A DNA stretch of 64,000 nucleotides from Vitrella brassicaformis (lineage: Eukaryota; Sar; Vitrellaceae): NCBI GenBank assembly GCA_001179505.1, contig CDMY01001052.1, positions 127,904 to 191,903 of the forward strand. Reading direction: 5' to 3'. The notes beneath the pieces were generated by a model. It made no database searches, had not been told where the DNA came from, and was given only the letters and a program-made list of their open reading frames with translations. The translations under genes were made by a program, and so were the position numbers. Shown piece after piece: positions 22,985 to 33,228 of the stretch (positions within the stretch are counted from its first letter, which is position 1; each line of letters opens with the position of its first letter).

Positions 22985-25387
22985 ATGGCGGGGTCGCTGC
23001 TGCACAGCGTTGATGGATCTTTCATGTGTATGCAGGGTCGCTGCTGCATTTCGATGCGGTGCTGGCGTGTTTGACCTACCTGTTCATCTCGGCGGGCATC
23101 ACGCTGTTCAACAAGGTGTGAGCAAGACCGCCCCAAATCAAGTGTCGGTGATGCCACTCTCTCTGCTGCGCTGCGTGATCCCCCATGTGTGTGTAGGCTG
23201 TTATGTCGCTGTTCAATTTCAAGCTGTTCGAAGTCATCTTACTCTGCCAGACGGTCTTCACAGTGGTGGCGATGATGCTGTTCAAAAGGATGGGTGTGGC
23301 AGACAATAATACACACACATACAGATACCCTGACACCCTCACACCGATGTATGTTGGTGTGAGGGTGAATTGTGGGTGTGTGGGGGTCATTCAGGCCTGC
23401 TGCACTACCCCCCTCTGACGTTCGCCCGCGCCATGTCGCTCATCCCACTCACCGGCTTCAACCTTCTACGAATCATCGTCGGACTGGGCGCACTCGGTAC
23501 CTGGGGGACACGCCATTCACACCCACATCGGTGCGAACGGTCATGTGTGTGTGTGTGTGTGTGTGTCTGGGGGGGATATCTGTCTGCAGCATATTTGAAT
23601 GTGCCGACCAACAGCGCCATGCTGCGGGCAGGGAGCATCTGCATCATTGCTGGGTGGGTCAGGCAGAGAGGGGAGGGAGGGAGGGAGAATACTGGAGCAC
23701 CACAGAACAGACCCCCCTGTGTGTCTGTGTGTGGATGGTATGAATGTGTGTTTATGCAGGGAATACTTCTTCCTCTCGATCGGCTCGTCGAACCGCGTCA
23801 TCGGAGCGGTGCTAGTGCAAGTATGACTTGCATACCGACCACCCTCCCGGCCCATCTGTGTGCAGTGCACAGTCTCTCTCTCTCTCTCTATGTCTGTTTT
23901 CAGGTTGTGGGCGCCATTGTTGCCGCCTACAACGACCTGCATTTCACCGCCATCGGCCTCGTCTTTGGCCTGTTCACATGCCTTTTCAACTGCGGTGCGT
24001 TCGTCTTTACCATGCACACACACACACACATACGTCCATAGTGTGGTTGGTTGCTTGGCTCATTCCGTCTTTCAGCGTATGCCATCCAGATGAAGATCGA
24101 CCTGAATCATCAGGCGGAGATCAACGCACGGAGACTCAAGCAGTGGGAGGAATCAGCCGTGGCGGTGCGGCCGGAGCACCCTCCAGAGAAGGAAAACATA
24201 TACTCACTGCTCATGTACTGACAGTGCATGAGACACACACAGAAATACACATACACGCAAATAGACACACACACGTGTGTGGTGTGGGAATGCGTGCCCT
24301 CCTGCAGGTATTTCTCGTTGAATTCGACGCCCGTCCTTCTCATTTGGGCCATACTGGTGGGCGGCCAGCGCACTCATCTCACCCACACAACGACACAGCA
24401 CACAAGCAAGACACACACGACACATGTGGGTGGGATGCGATCGACGTTTGAGCAGGCAGGGGACCTGCCGCGAGCGATGCAGCACCCCGCTGCGATACTG
24501 CCGTCATTCCAGTTCTGCTTCCTGTTCACGGTGGGTAATAAGCAGGAGAACGACGTCAGAGATTGGTGCAATCTCTGTGCATGTGCGCGTGTGTGTGTGT
24601 TCAGGCGACTCTTGCGGCGATTCTAAACCTGTCGTCCTTCTACGCGACCAAACTCACATCGCCCCTCATCGTAGGCAGCCATGGGTGGACGGATGGAGTG
24701 CACACGCATGCCTCCCTCCCTCCCTCCCTCCCTGCAGGTGTCAGTGACGAGCAACATCAAGAACATCACCTGCGACGTTGCGGGGATATTCCTCTTCGGA
24801 GACGTCACGCTCACACCATTGTACGTCTGTCTGTCTGTCTGTCTGTCCATCTCTTGTTCGTCACGTGTGTGCGTGTGGATGCGTCTGTGCCGTGTGCCAT
24901 GTGTGGACAGCTACCTGACGGGCCTGATTGTGTCTGCGAGCGGTGCGGGGCTGTTCACCTACGTCAAATACATAGAGAGCGAAGCGCATAGAAAAGAAAC
25001 TGGTGGAATAGACAGAGCAAACGCACACACACAAATGAGACACATCCATCTCTCTCCCCTTTCTCTCTCTCCTCTCCTCTCTCTCTGTGCGTGTGTGTGT
25101 GTGTGTCTGTTTGTATGCAGAGCGTGCCCGTCGACAGCAAGAGGAGGTAGCAAAGGTGGTGCAACAACACGCTTACATATCAGCGGTAGGACACACACAC
25201 ACACACACACGTCTCCGAGAGAGACACATGGATTCCAGCCACATCCATCCATCCATCCATCCATGAGTGCGCTGTGTGTGTTGTGTGTGTTGTGTGCGTT
25301 GAATGGCATCGGGTCAATCAGCCGCCGACCACGGCGCCATCGACAGGGAGTCTCGCGTCCACACGCAGCTCCGACCAAAAGGTCTAG
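22985..25387 (+). CDS. Drug/metabolite-transporter-fold protein, nucleotide-sugar transporter type
   Basis: About ten-helix carrier of the DMT/nucleotide-sugar or triose-phosphate translocator superfamily, probably Golgi/ER. Exons: an initiating ATG at 22985, then LLHFDAVLACLTYLFISAG and ITLFNK; AVMSLFNFKLFEVILLCQTV; LLHYPPLTFARAMSLIPLTG; NVPTNSAMLRAGSICIIAG; EYFFLSIGSSNRVIGAVLVQ; VVGAIVAAYNDLHFTAIGLV; an AYAIQMKIDLN segment; FQFCFLFT; ATLAAILNLSSFYATKLTSP; VSVTSNIKNITCDVAGIFLF then GDVTLTP; YLTGLIVSASGAGLFTYVKY; a charged tail; and a last exon ending SSDQKV with TAG 25385-25387. The SVTSNIKN/GIFLFGDV segment resembles the penultimate helices of nucleotide-sugar carriers. The first intron (about 22992-23035) is needed to reach an in-frame Met and is non-canonical (see findings). 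Substrate unknown. Confidence 0.82.
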
Positions 25388-25898
25388 AGTGCAGAGAACC
25401 GTGTAGCGGACAGACAGAGCCGTCAGACAGACAGACGGAAAGAGCGAGAGAAGGCAGGCCAGCCAGGCAGGGATGGCGTGGCAGGGCATACGCGTGCGTC
25501 GCGTGTTGATAAAGGGCGAGTGGAAGCAAGCAAAAGGTCGTTGCAGTGCGTCTTCTCTGTGAGTGTGTGAGCGATTTTTGGCGAAAGAAAGACCTTTTGC
25601 GCGCTTCTTCCCGTGGTGCACTCGTTGATCCGTCGGTCGAGCCTTAATTGTGACTGCACGTGGAAATCTCCATGCTTATTGATTGATGCACACCGCACAC
25701 GTACGTCTTGCGAGACCTGCCCGCGTCACTCACTCACTTATCAGAGTCTGCTCGACACGACACACCACATGTCTCTCCGCCCGACCAGAAACGTCAGCAG
25801 GGACGCAATCCATGCAGACTGCACTTCTCCCACCCGCCCACCCACCCGACAGATACCCATCTAAATGCGTTCTTTCGTGGTGGTAGGTACCCACCCCC
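25388..25898. other. Convergent 3' spacer, no gene seen
   Basis: Between the stop codons of the DMT transporter and the mitochondrial-type membrane protein. No coding character is recognised. Confidence 0.5.
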
Positions 25899-26882
25899 CT
25901 ACTCTACTCCCCCTGTCGTCTTGTCATGGAATTCCTGGATCTGTCGCTCCAGCTTGTCCATCTCTGCCAGCACAAGAAGGCGCTGCTCGTGCATGGCCTT
26001 CTTGACGTCGGGCAGCGTGTCGGCCTGGTCGTGGCGCACCTTGACGATCTTGCGGGCCTTTGCCGCCCGCTTGAAGAAGAAGAACGAGCCGATGAAGAAG
26101 ATCGGGTGGATGGAGCAGGCCATGCCGGCGCACCAGCCGCCCATCTGCAGGTTGTTGAACTCGCTGTTCCCCTGGCTCCTGCTCATGTGACCCACACCCA
26201 AAATCTGAGACTTGCGAAGACGCAACAGGTCCATCTCGCCCATCCGGCTGCGCGCCTCGGCAAGGGTCGTCCGCTGCCATGCCTTCGACCGCTCACTCAG
26301 CGATACGACCACAGGGGGCAGGGGAGAGGGCGATGAGTCGCTCGTCTGCGGCGTCTTGTCACCATTGTCACCATCAGCAGCCGCAGCAGCAGCAGCAGCA
26401 GGAGCGGTTGATGCGTCCTCATGGCTGGTGGCTGCTCCTGGCTTCTTGTGGATAAACTCGGCAATCACGTATGGCTCCTTGAGTGTGGCCTCGAGCACGT
26501 CAAGGGCCTGCGACCGCATGCCCTCCCGCACCGTGCCAATGGCGTCCAGCATCCGTTCACGCCAATCCTCGTAATCAAACGACACAGCACCAACGCCATC
26601 GCCACCATCGGCCGCACTGCCTGCCGGCTCCTCTTGCCCCACTGCTGGTGACGAATCGTCGTCGTCAGCTTCAGCTCGGTCGGTCCTCTTGGTCTCGGAA
26701 GATGGCGGCGTTTGCCGGCTGCCAGGGATGATGGGGATGGCCTGGGCGGAGAGCTGGCGGGTCAGGTGGAGGGAATGCGGTTCGAGGGAGATGCGGCATG
26801 GCTGAGAGGCAGGCGAGATCAGCTGAGAGCTGGGAGGCGCCAGTCTCGCCAAGATCCGCCGCAGAGGACGCATTGACGCCAT
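25899..26882 (-). CDS. Putative mitochondrial single-pass membrane protein, family not recognised
   Basis: Single-exon frame. The chosen start at 26882 gives MASMRPLRRILARLAPPSS, an Arg-rich, acid-free N-terminus typical of a mitochondrial presequence. A Pro/Ser/Asp-rich linker follows. A conserved-looking block has FDYEDWRERMLDAIGTVREG and a QALDVLEATLKEPYVIAEFI helix, then an Ala-rich insert (poly-Ala encoded near 26370-26400). A charged helix (RTTLAEARSRMGEMDLLRLR) precedes one hydrophobic stretch, GMACSIHPIFFIGSFFFF. The C-terminal helix is coiled-coil-like (VLAEMDKLERQIQEFHDK), stopping at 25899-25901. I do not recognise the family. A helix-TM-coiled-coil plan recalls inner-membrane assembly factors, but that is only a resemblance. 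Confidence 0.65.
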   Translation of the reverse strand: MASMRPLRRILARLAPPSSQLISPASQPCRISLEPHSLHLTRQLSAQAIPIIPGSRQTPPSSETKRTDRAEADDDDSSPAVGQEEPAGSAADGGDGVGAVSFDYEDWRERMLDAIGTVREGMRSQALDVLEATLKEPYVIAEFIHKKPGAATSHEDASTAPAAAAAAAADGDNGDKTPQTSDSSPSPLPPVVVSLSERSKAWQRTTLAEARSRMGEMDLLRLRKSQILGVGHMSRSQGNSEFNNLQMGGWCAGMACSIHPIFFIGSFFFFKRAAKARKIVKVRHDQADTLPDVKKAMHEQRLLVLAEMDKLERQIQEFHDKTTGGVE

Positions 26883-26954
26883 TGCTGCGACTAAAAAGCA
26901 CCTTTCCCACACCACACACCTTTCAGCTCGCAAGAGTGTGAGCTTGCAGGTGAG
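26883..26954. promoter_or_regulatory. 72-bp head-to-head intergenic region
   Basis: Only 72 bases separate the start codons of the minus-strand membrane protein and the plus-strand pirin. 5' UTRs must be very short or the transcripts overlap. Confidence 0.4.
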
Positions 26955-28363
26955 TTGTGGAGATCTTTCATGCTCCTGTTCTGGAGTGCCTCCATTGCTC
27001 TCAGCTCGTTCACGCTTGCCGCTTCGTCCAAGCTTCTTCTTCCCACTTGCCCGGCAGCCTTCAACCTTACACCTCAACCATCTGATCCAACCCGCTCCTT
27101 CTCAGTGTCGAGCGTTTCTGCAAGAGCACCTGCAAGGGCTGTGTGTTCGTCGTCTGCAGCCGGCATGGGGCTCCTCAAGGTGCCTGCGGAGAACCTGTTT
27201 GTGTCTGAGCCTGACCCGCTTCTGTTTGGGAATGATGAGAACGCCGAGAATGATCCCACCTGGACGAACGGCAACTGGCTGAAATCAAGATTCCACTTCT
27301 CGTTTGCTGGTCAGTCAGCTACATGAAGGAGGGGAAAATGTTATAAGGGGTCATTCTCTGTCCATCTGTGTGTGCAACAGAGTACCATGACCCCCAGCGC
27401 AGTCAGTACGGCGTGCTGCGTGTGATGAACGACGACCTGGTGCAGCCCAACAGAGGCTTTGGCACACACGGACACCGCAACATGGAGGTCAGTCGGGAGG
27501 CATGTTCTGTTCTGCTGAGTGCGTGTGGGAACACCCCCATCTCGCTTGATATCGTGTCTGTCAGATTGTCACTTATGTGGTGGAGGGCGCTCTGACGCAC
27601 CAGGACTCAATGGGCACGGCCGAGACTCTGGAGAGAGGGTCCGTTCAGTTCATGACTGCTGGCACGGTGCGCATGTGATGTGGTGCACACTCACGTCTAC
27701 ACAGACACTCATTTGTTCGTTATCTATTTGGTGCCTGCAGGGGGTGCGGCACAGCGAGCACAACCGCGACAAGGCTCGGCCCCTCCGATTCATCCAGATA
27801 TGGATCAACCCGGTGCAGCTGGGCCTGCAGCCCAACTATGGCAGCCTTAGAGGCAGCCTGGACCAGCGCCACAACAAGCTCGCCCATCTCGTGTCGCCCG
27901 TGGACAAACTCAACAAAATGGTCAATGAAGGAGTCACTTACGAAACAATCAATCCATTTCCCAACGTGTGTTGTGTTGTGTGTGCATTCAGGGCGAAGCT
28001 GGGGAGATCAAGATCAACCAGGATGCTCACATCTACGTTGCTGAGCTCGACACCGGCCGTCAGGTGGCGTTGTCCCTTTCAGAGGGCCGGATGGCCTACG
28101 TGCTCTGCGTCGAGGGCGCCCTGTCGATGGAGGGACCTTTCGGCAAGGAAAGCCTCACAAAGCACGGTGAGTGAGACGACAGACAGGGAGACCATCCACC
28201 CGGCCCTCAGCCAACAGCCGGGCCTTTTGTTGTGTGCGTGTGTGTGTGTGTGTGTCCAGATGCTGCCCGAGTGGATGGCTCTGGTGCAATCACGTTCAGT
28301 GCTCTGGAGAATGAGGACAAGGAGCCCGGCCATGTGCTCATTGTCGAAATGGCTCAGAAGTAA
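26955..28363 (+). CDS. Pirin family cupin protein with N-terminal targeting peptide
   Basis: Bicupin of the pirin/YhhW type, a metal-binding fold; some bacterial members show quercetinase activity. After the leader come WLKSRFHFSFA, QYGVLRVMNDDLVQP, FGTHGHRNMEIVTYVVEG and ALTHQDSMGTAETLERG, then QFMTAGTGVRHSEHN, PLRFIQIWINP and a second cupin ending LIVEMAQK with TAA at 28361-28363. The metal-site histidines of THGHRNME and the GVRHSEHN motif are present. The N-terminus (MWRSFMLLFWSASIALSSFT) looks like a signal peptide followed by a Ser/Pro/Arg-rich, acid-poor stretch, the pattern of bipartite plastid targeting in complex-plastid algae. An alternative start is Met at 26970. About five exons; the BLAST-level assignment to pirin is strong. 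Confidence 0.88.
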
Positions 28364-29326
28364 TGATCGTCGTGTTAGCAATACCCACACAGGGAGGGAG
28401 GGAGGGGTAGATTTTGCTTGTCAGGCTGGGCGAAGGGGGGCAACGACACTCACTGTTCTCGTGCGCCCGTTTTTGGGGGCCAGGATGCTGTTTGTGCATA
28501 TCTATGGTGATGGATAAAGAGATTGACGGACGAACCATCTTTGGTGGGTGCTGTGAGATGCGATGACATTTACCTTACTGCACTTACCTGAACGACATGG
28601 GCATCAAGAAACACGAGACACATGTACGTCTGGGCCACATTGAAAAACCACCGGCACAAAGGCACCGCACCAATCCTCTAGCCAATCCTCGCAAAGATGC
28701 ACTAGCGCGTTTTGGGTCACATGGGCAATGGCAATGGGCACGCATGTGTGCACTGCACACCGGGGAGAGAGGGAGAGAGAGAGACAAAGGGATACATACC
28801 TTGAGTCGACACCACACGGAGATAATACACTTCGCTTCTTTTCGCATTGAGATGCACTCAACGCTTGCTGCTACGCCACCCCACGCCACGCCATACAATC
28901 CTTTCTTAAGCCAGAGACAAACAAATACCTGTCTTGTCTGTTAGCGTATGCCCTACGTGTGCAGACAGAGACACACTCTGCACAAATATATACTCACCTA
29001 CTTAGGTATATATATAGAGAGAGCGAAGAGACACACAGTGACCACAGCGAAGATACGCACACACATGGTACCTCTTTCCCTGTTCTGCCATGCCCTCTAC
29101 ACGGACTCCGAAGCTCCAAGAGCCAAAAATGATAGGACGGCAGCACCTGTCTGTACCTTGCGCACGCACCCATCCATCCATCCATCAGGTCATTTGTAAC
29201 AATCTCCGTGCAGCGATCATCACGCACCAATAAATACACTGACTGACCAACAGACCTACTAGCGGAAAGAAAGAATGATGAGAAAGAGAGCATAGCATTC
29301 TCTGCACAGCACACAGCACACATGTG
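28364..29326. other. Convergent 3' spacer, no gene seen
   Basis: About 960 bases between the stop codons of the pirin and arylsulfotransferase-like genes. It contains a TA/GA-rich patch near 28988-29022 and CATC repeats near 29170-29186. Confidence 0.5.
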
Positions 29327-32300
29327 TCACCGACATTTGTCCGATTGGACAACTCTGGACTTTCGAATCACCTCCCCCCGGCCGTCTAGGGCCTCCACCA
29401 TGTAGTACCGGCACTTCTTGCCCGCCTCGCGCACCTCGACCCACATCTCAAAGCGCCGCTTGTCGATGGTGTCCAGCTCTTTCTTTGGGGGGGCCTTGGT
29501 GTCCTCGTATATCCGCCACTTCTTGGTCTCTGTGGAGCCGTTCCAGCTCACATGGAGGCGGGGGACAGTGCCGCTGTGTCCCTTCACTTTGTCGTTGGTG
29601 AGCTTCAGCTTGGGCCCCCACTTCGGCTCGCCCCGCCACTCGAACTTGAAGGCCCGCTGACATGACAGAGACACAGAGGGATGGTGGTACGGTGTGTGGG
29701 GGCAGTGTGTAAGCGCATACGTATGTGGAAATGTCGCTGTTCTGCCACCGCACCCACTCCATCTCGAACACCTTGTTCCCCTTACGCGTGACCTACACGA
29801 CCACACACACCCCACCCCCAGGCCGCCGTCAGGCCAGCCAAGAGGACTGGACAAGACAAGACAAGGCACCGACTGGACTGACCTCTGTGTAGAATGGCGG
29901 GTTGGCCCTCCCCTGTGACGAGCCCCAGCAGATGCCCTTGTTGCCGTTGGGGAGCTGACACACACACACGCACAGAGAGAGACGTGGAGGTGCGTGTGTG
30001 GGGCTGTGGTTGTGTCTGCTGACTCACCCACCGTCTGGACGTTGCCCGTCACCTGCCCGAAGTAATCGGGTTTGTGCCGATACTCCCACACTGCACACAG
30101 ACGGACGGACATCACCTCGCCCTTTGTGTGTGTGGTATGTGTGCAGGTGGACAGACAGATGGACGCGACGCACCCTTGGTGGCGGTGTTGTCTTTGGTGT
30201 CGATTTTGTACTCGACTGCGCGCGACCATGGGTGCTTGCAGAACTTCTTGCTCTGCCGGAACTTCTTGAAGTCAGCTGCATGCATCCACACACACAAATA
30301 TCCATCCATCTCCCATGCGTCCATCGATGTCACACACACGCTTGGCTGGCTTGTACAAACTACACACACTTACAGTGACACAGATCATCTGACGGACAGA
30401 CACCACACACACGCAGCCGCAGCCGCAGCCGCACACACAGAAATAACGTCATCACCCATCCGCCACCCAGCCATCTCTCTCTCTGCGTGTGTGTTGTCTG
30501 TCTCAGCTGTCTCGGCTCACGGTTGTCGAAGATGGTGATTCGGTCCTCCCCGATGGCCCTCACGTCGTGCGAGTCGATGACAGCGTGCTGGTCGTTCTTG
30601 ATCTTGATGGTCGAGAAGGCGCTCACCCCGCCGAACCTGTAGACTGTGTCGCCGTTCTCATCCACACGAATCAGACCCATGTTCCGCATGTTAATCTATA
30701 TGCCCATCCATCCACCCACCGACACCGTGTGTCAGAAACACACACATGGGGGGAGGGAGAGGTGCGTGTGTGTGTGTGTGTGTGTGTTGACCAGACCAGG
30801 TATCCGGCGGTTTTGCCGTTCTTTCGCTTGACCCAATCGACCGAGTTGTTGTGGAATGGGTTCTTTTGGGAGTGGAGGGAGAGCTTGCCGGCCTGCTTGG
30901 GCTTGAAGTGGTCCCACGACCGCCACTCGAACATCTGTCAAAACACCAACCACAACCACAACCACAACCACAGGGAGGGAGGGATCCATTCATTCGTCAG
31001 TTGTGTGCCGTTGGTCGGTCGACAGTACCACATTGCCTCGAGTGTCGATCTCCTGCACAATCACGCCTGTGAGTGTGTCCAAGCCAAGAAGGAAACCCAC
31101 AACAGACACACAGAAGAGAGTGAGAGGAAGGCACTCGGTGGGCTGACTTACCGAGCATCCGGTCGATTCCCTTGGTTGGTTTGTTTTGCCAGTCCTTGGC
31201 CATCATCAGCGCCCATCCCTTGTGGTTGACTTGCAGCCCGTGCACGTTGGCGCGGTAGCCGTGCTGCACACAGTACTTTTTGGAGTGGGTCCGATACCGA
31301 TGGTCCACCTCGAACGCACACACCTGCACACAGCACAGCGCAGGAGAGAGTCCGTGTGCAGACAGACAGCAAAGGCGTCCAAGGCACGCACCGGGTCTTC
31401 GTCGTCGAAGTATGTGGCTGTCCCTTTGTCGAAATACGTCAGGCGGCCGTTGCCCTGTGACATACACGTACAGACAGACAGATAGCATGTGTCGATGTCG
31501 ATCGATGTGGTCTCCCAGACTGATGTGCTCACTGACTGTACCTGCACTTTGAAGTCTCCCAGCCAGCTGAAGATAGGGAGCACCACACCACAATCAGGCC
31601 AGGCCACTCCCACTTACTGCTTGCAGCTAGCTAGCTACCTGTCTTTCTTATTCCAGTACACAAGGTCGCTGCACACACACACACACAGATCGGACAACCA
31701 TCAGCCATCCACCATCAACCATGTCTCTCCTGCCAAGTCTCTCTCTCATTTGCGTTGTTTTCCTCTCTCACCCACCCGTCCTGGTCGAGTATGAGGAGGT
31801 AGTGCCTCCGCTTGTTGCCCTGGTTGAGCCCCGCGAAGATGTACCCGTCCGCGGCGTTCTTGCCAGGCTTGCTCTTGACGTGCCACCTCGGCAGGTCCGG
31901 CGGCACGTTCCTGTACTCCGACCAGTCCACTCCGTCCGCCTGCTGCGTAATGACGCCATCCACACCGTTATACCCATAACCATAACCATAATCATCGCCA
32001 CCATCGCCCTCTGCATCGCCATCACCACCGGTATAAAGATAGTCTATGTCCTCTTGTCCCTCGCTGTTATCCTCGCCGTCCCCGTCAACACCATATAGGT
32101 CACCATACAGATCATCATAAGCACCGTCATAAGGGTCATCGATGCTCTCTCGCTGCGCGTGTGTGTCGGGGAGGCCGAAAAAATCGTCCACGAGACGGTC
32201 GATTGGCGAGGGGCCTTCTGCTGCGGGCTCCTCAAGGTCCATTTCTGGACCGGGCTGGTTCTCATCCGGCTCTTCCTCTGCAGGATCGTCGCCGTCGATG

Positions 32301-32903
32301 ACAGTCTCACCATCGGTGCCGTCTTGGTCTTCTTGGTTGGGGGCCTTTCGGCTGGCGGAGAAGTCGAAGTGCGCAGAGATTTCGAAGCTCCACGAGAAGC
32401 CGCCGATCCTGGCGCCGCGCTTGGTCTGCAGCACGTCCTTTCTGACGTCAATCTTCACCTTCTCCCCCTCCTCAAAGCTGGTCACATGACCGAAAAGCCG
32501 GGGGTGCTCGTGTGGGTGTGCGTGTGTGTGCGTGTGTGTGTGCTTACACGCCGCTTGGGTGGAAGACCACGGTCCTCTTGTCGTCGGCCAGGCGGACCTC
32601 CCCTTTGTGAGCGCCGCTCTTGCTGCCGACGACGGAAAAGAGCCCAGGAAGCGCCTTGTGCAATCTCTTAGAGTCGATGCGCTGCCCCTGCCGGACCCCT
32701 ATGGAGGTGAAGGGCGACACGAGAATGGCGTCTGGCCGGGGGTGCACGTACACAAAGCTCCCGAACTGCTGCTTGGCGGTGGACTTCTTCTTGCCCTCGA
32801 GCTGACGACGCCTCGCGTGGTGGTCGGCCGAGCCTGCGGCGTTGAGCAGAACGGTCAGCAGGATTAAGGTCAGGTGGCCTAGTCGCCGCCTCGCTCGTGT
32901 CAT
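29327..32903 (-). CDS. Secreted arylsulfotransferase-like (ASST family) protein
   Basis: Starts MTRARRRLGHLTLILLTVLL, a signal peptide. An N-terminal beta-rich region follows, then a strongly acidic Asp/Glu/Gly/Tyr-rich insert (about 31940-32340; runs such as DDLYGDLYGVDGDGEDN). The ASST-like core then reads DGYIFAGLNQGNKRRHYLL and ILDQDG, a W-N-K-K-D exon, LGDFKVQ, NGRLTYFDKGTATYF, HGYRANVHGLQVNHKGWALM, VIVQEIDTRGNV and MFEWRSWDHF. The order matches arylsulfotransferase proteins (repeated blades; the VQEIDxxGxVxxEWxSWDHF segment). The C-terminal exons hold additional beta repeats (MRNMGLIRVDENGDTVYRF, FEMEWVRWQNSDIS) and end at TGA 29327-29329. About 15 exons. It may transfer sulfate between phenolic or sugar substrates in the secretory pathway, but activity is unproven. 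Confidence 0.78.
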
Positions 32904-33228
32904 CGACGCCGGCGCCTAGCATTCACGAGTGACTCGGAGTGAGTCACCCACTTCTCGTTAACGGCCGGAGCTGTACTATTGTTTCTGACCGAAGTTGTTG
33001 ATTCGATTCTCACGAACGCTTCCAGATGGTTCGTTCCTCTCCGTCTCACATCGATCATCTTACACTACACTACACGTGTCCACGCACACATACACACAGA
33101 CAAAGAGGAGAACAGAACAACAGGCACAGAAGCAAGACCTACTATCCGTCAAGTGCAAGCAAAAGCATCGCAGAGCAGAGCAGAGCAGTCCTTCGGACCA
33201 CACTCCCTCTGCATGCACTGACTGCACT
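32904..33228. other. Spacer between two minus-strand genes
   Basis: 325 bases holding the ASST-like gene's 5' flank and the RCC1 gene's 3' flank. Nothing else is recognised. Confidence 0.45.

Noticed and set aside
25899-27077. Start at 27077 for the mitochondrial-type protein
   Set aside because: It would overlap the pirin leader exon, and the region before 26882 is Arg/Lys-rich nonsense antisense to that exon. The Met at 26882 gives a normal presequence.
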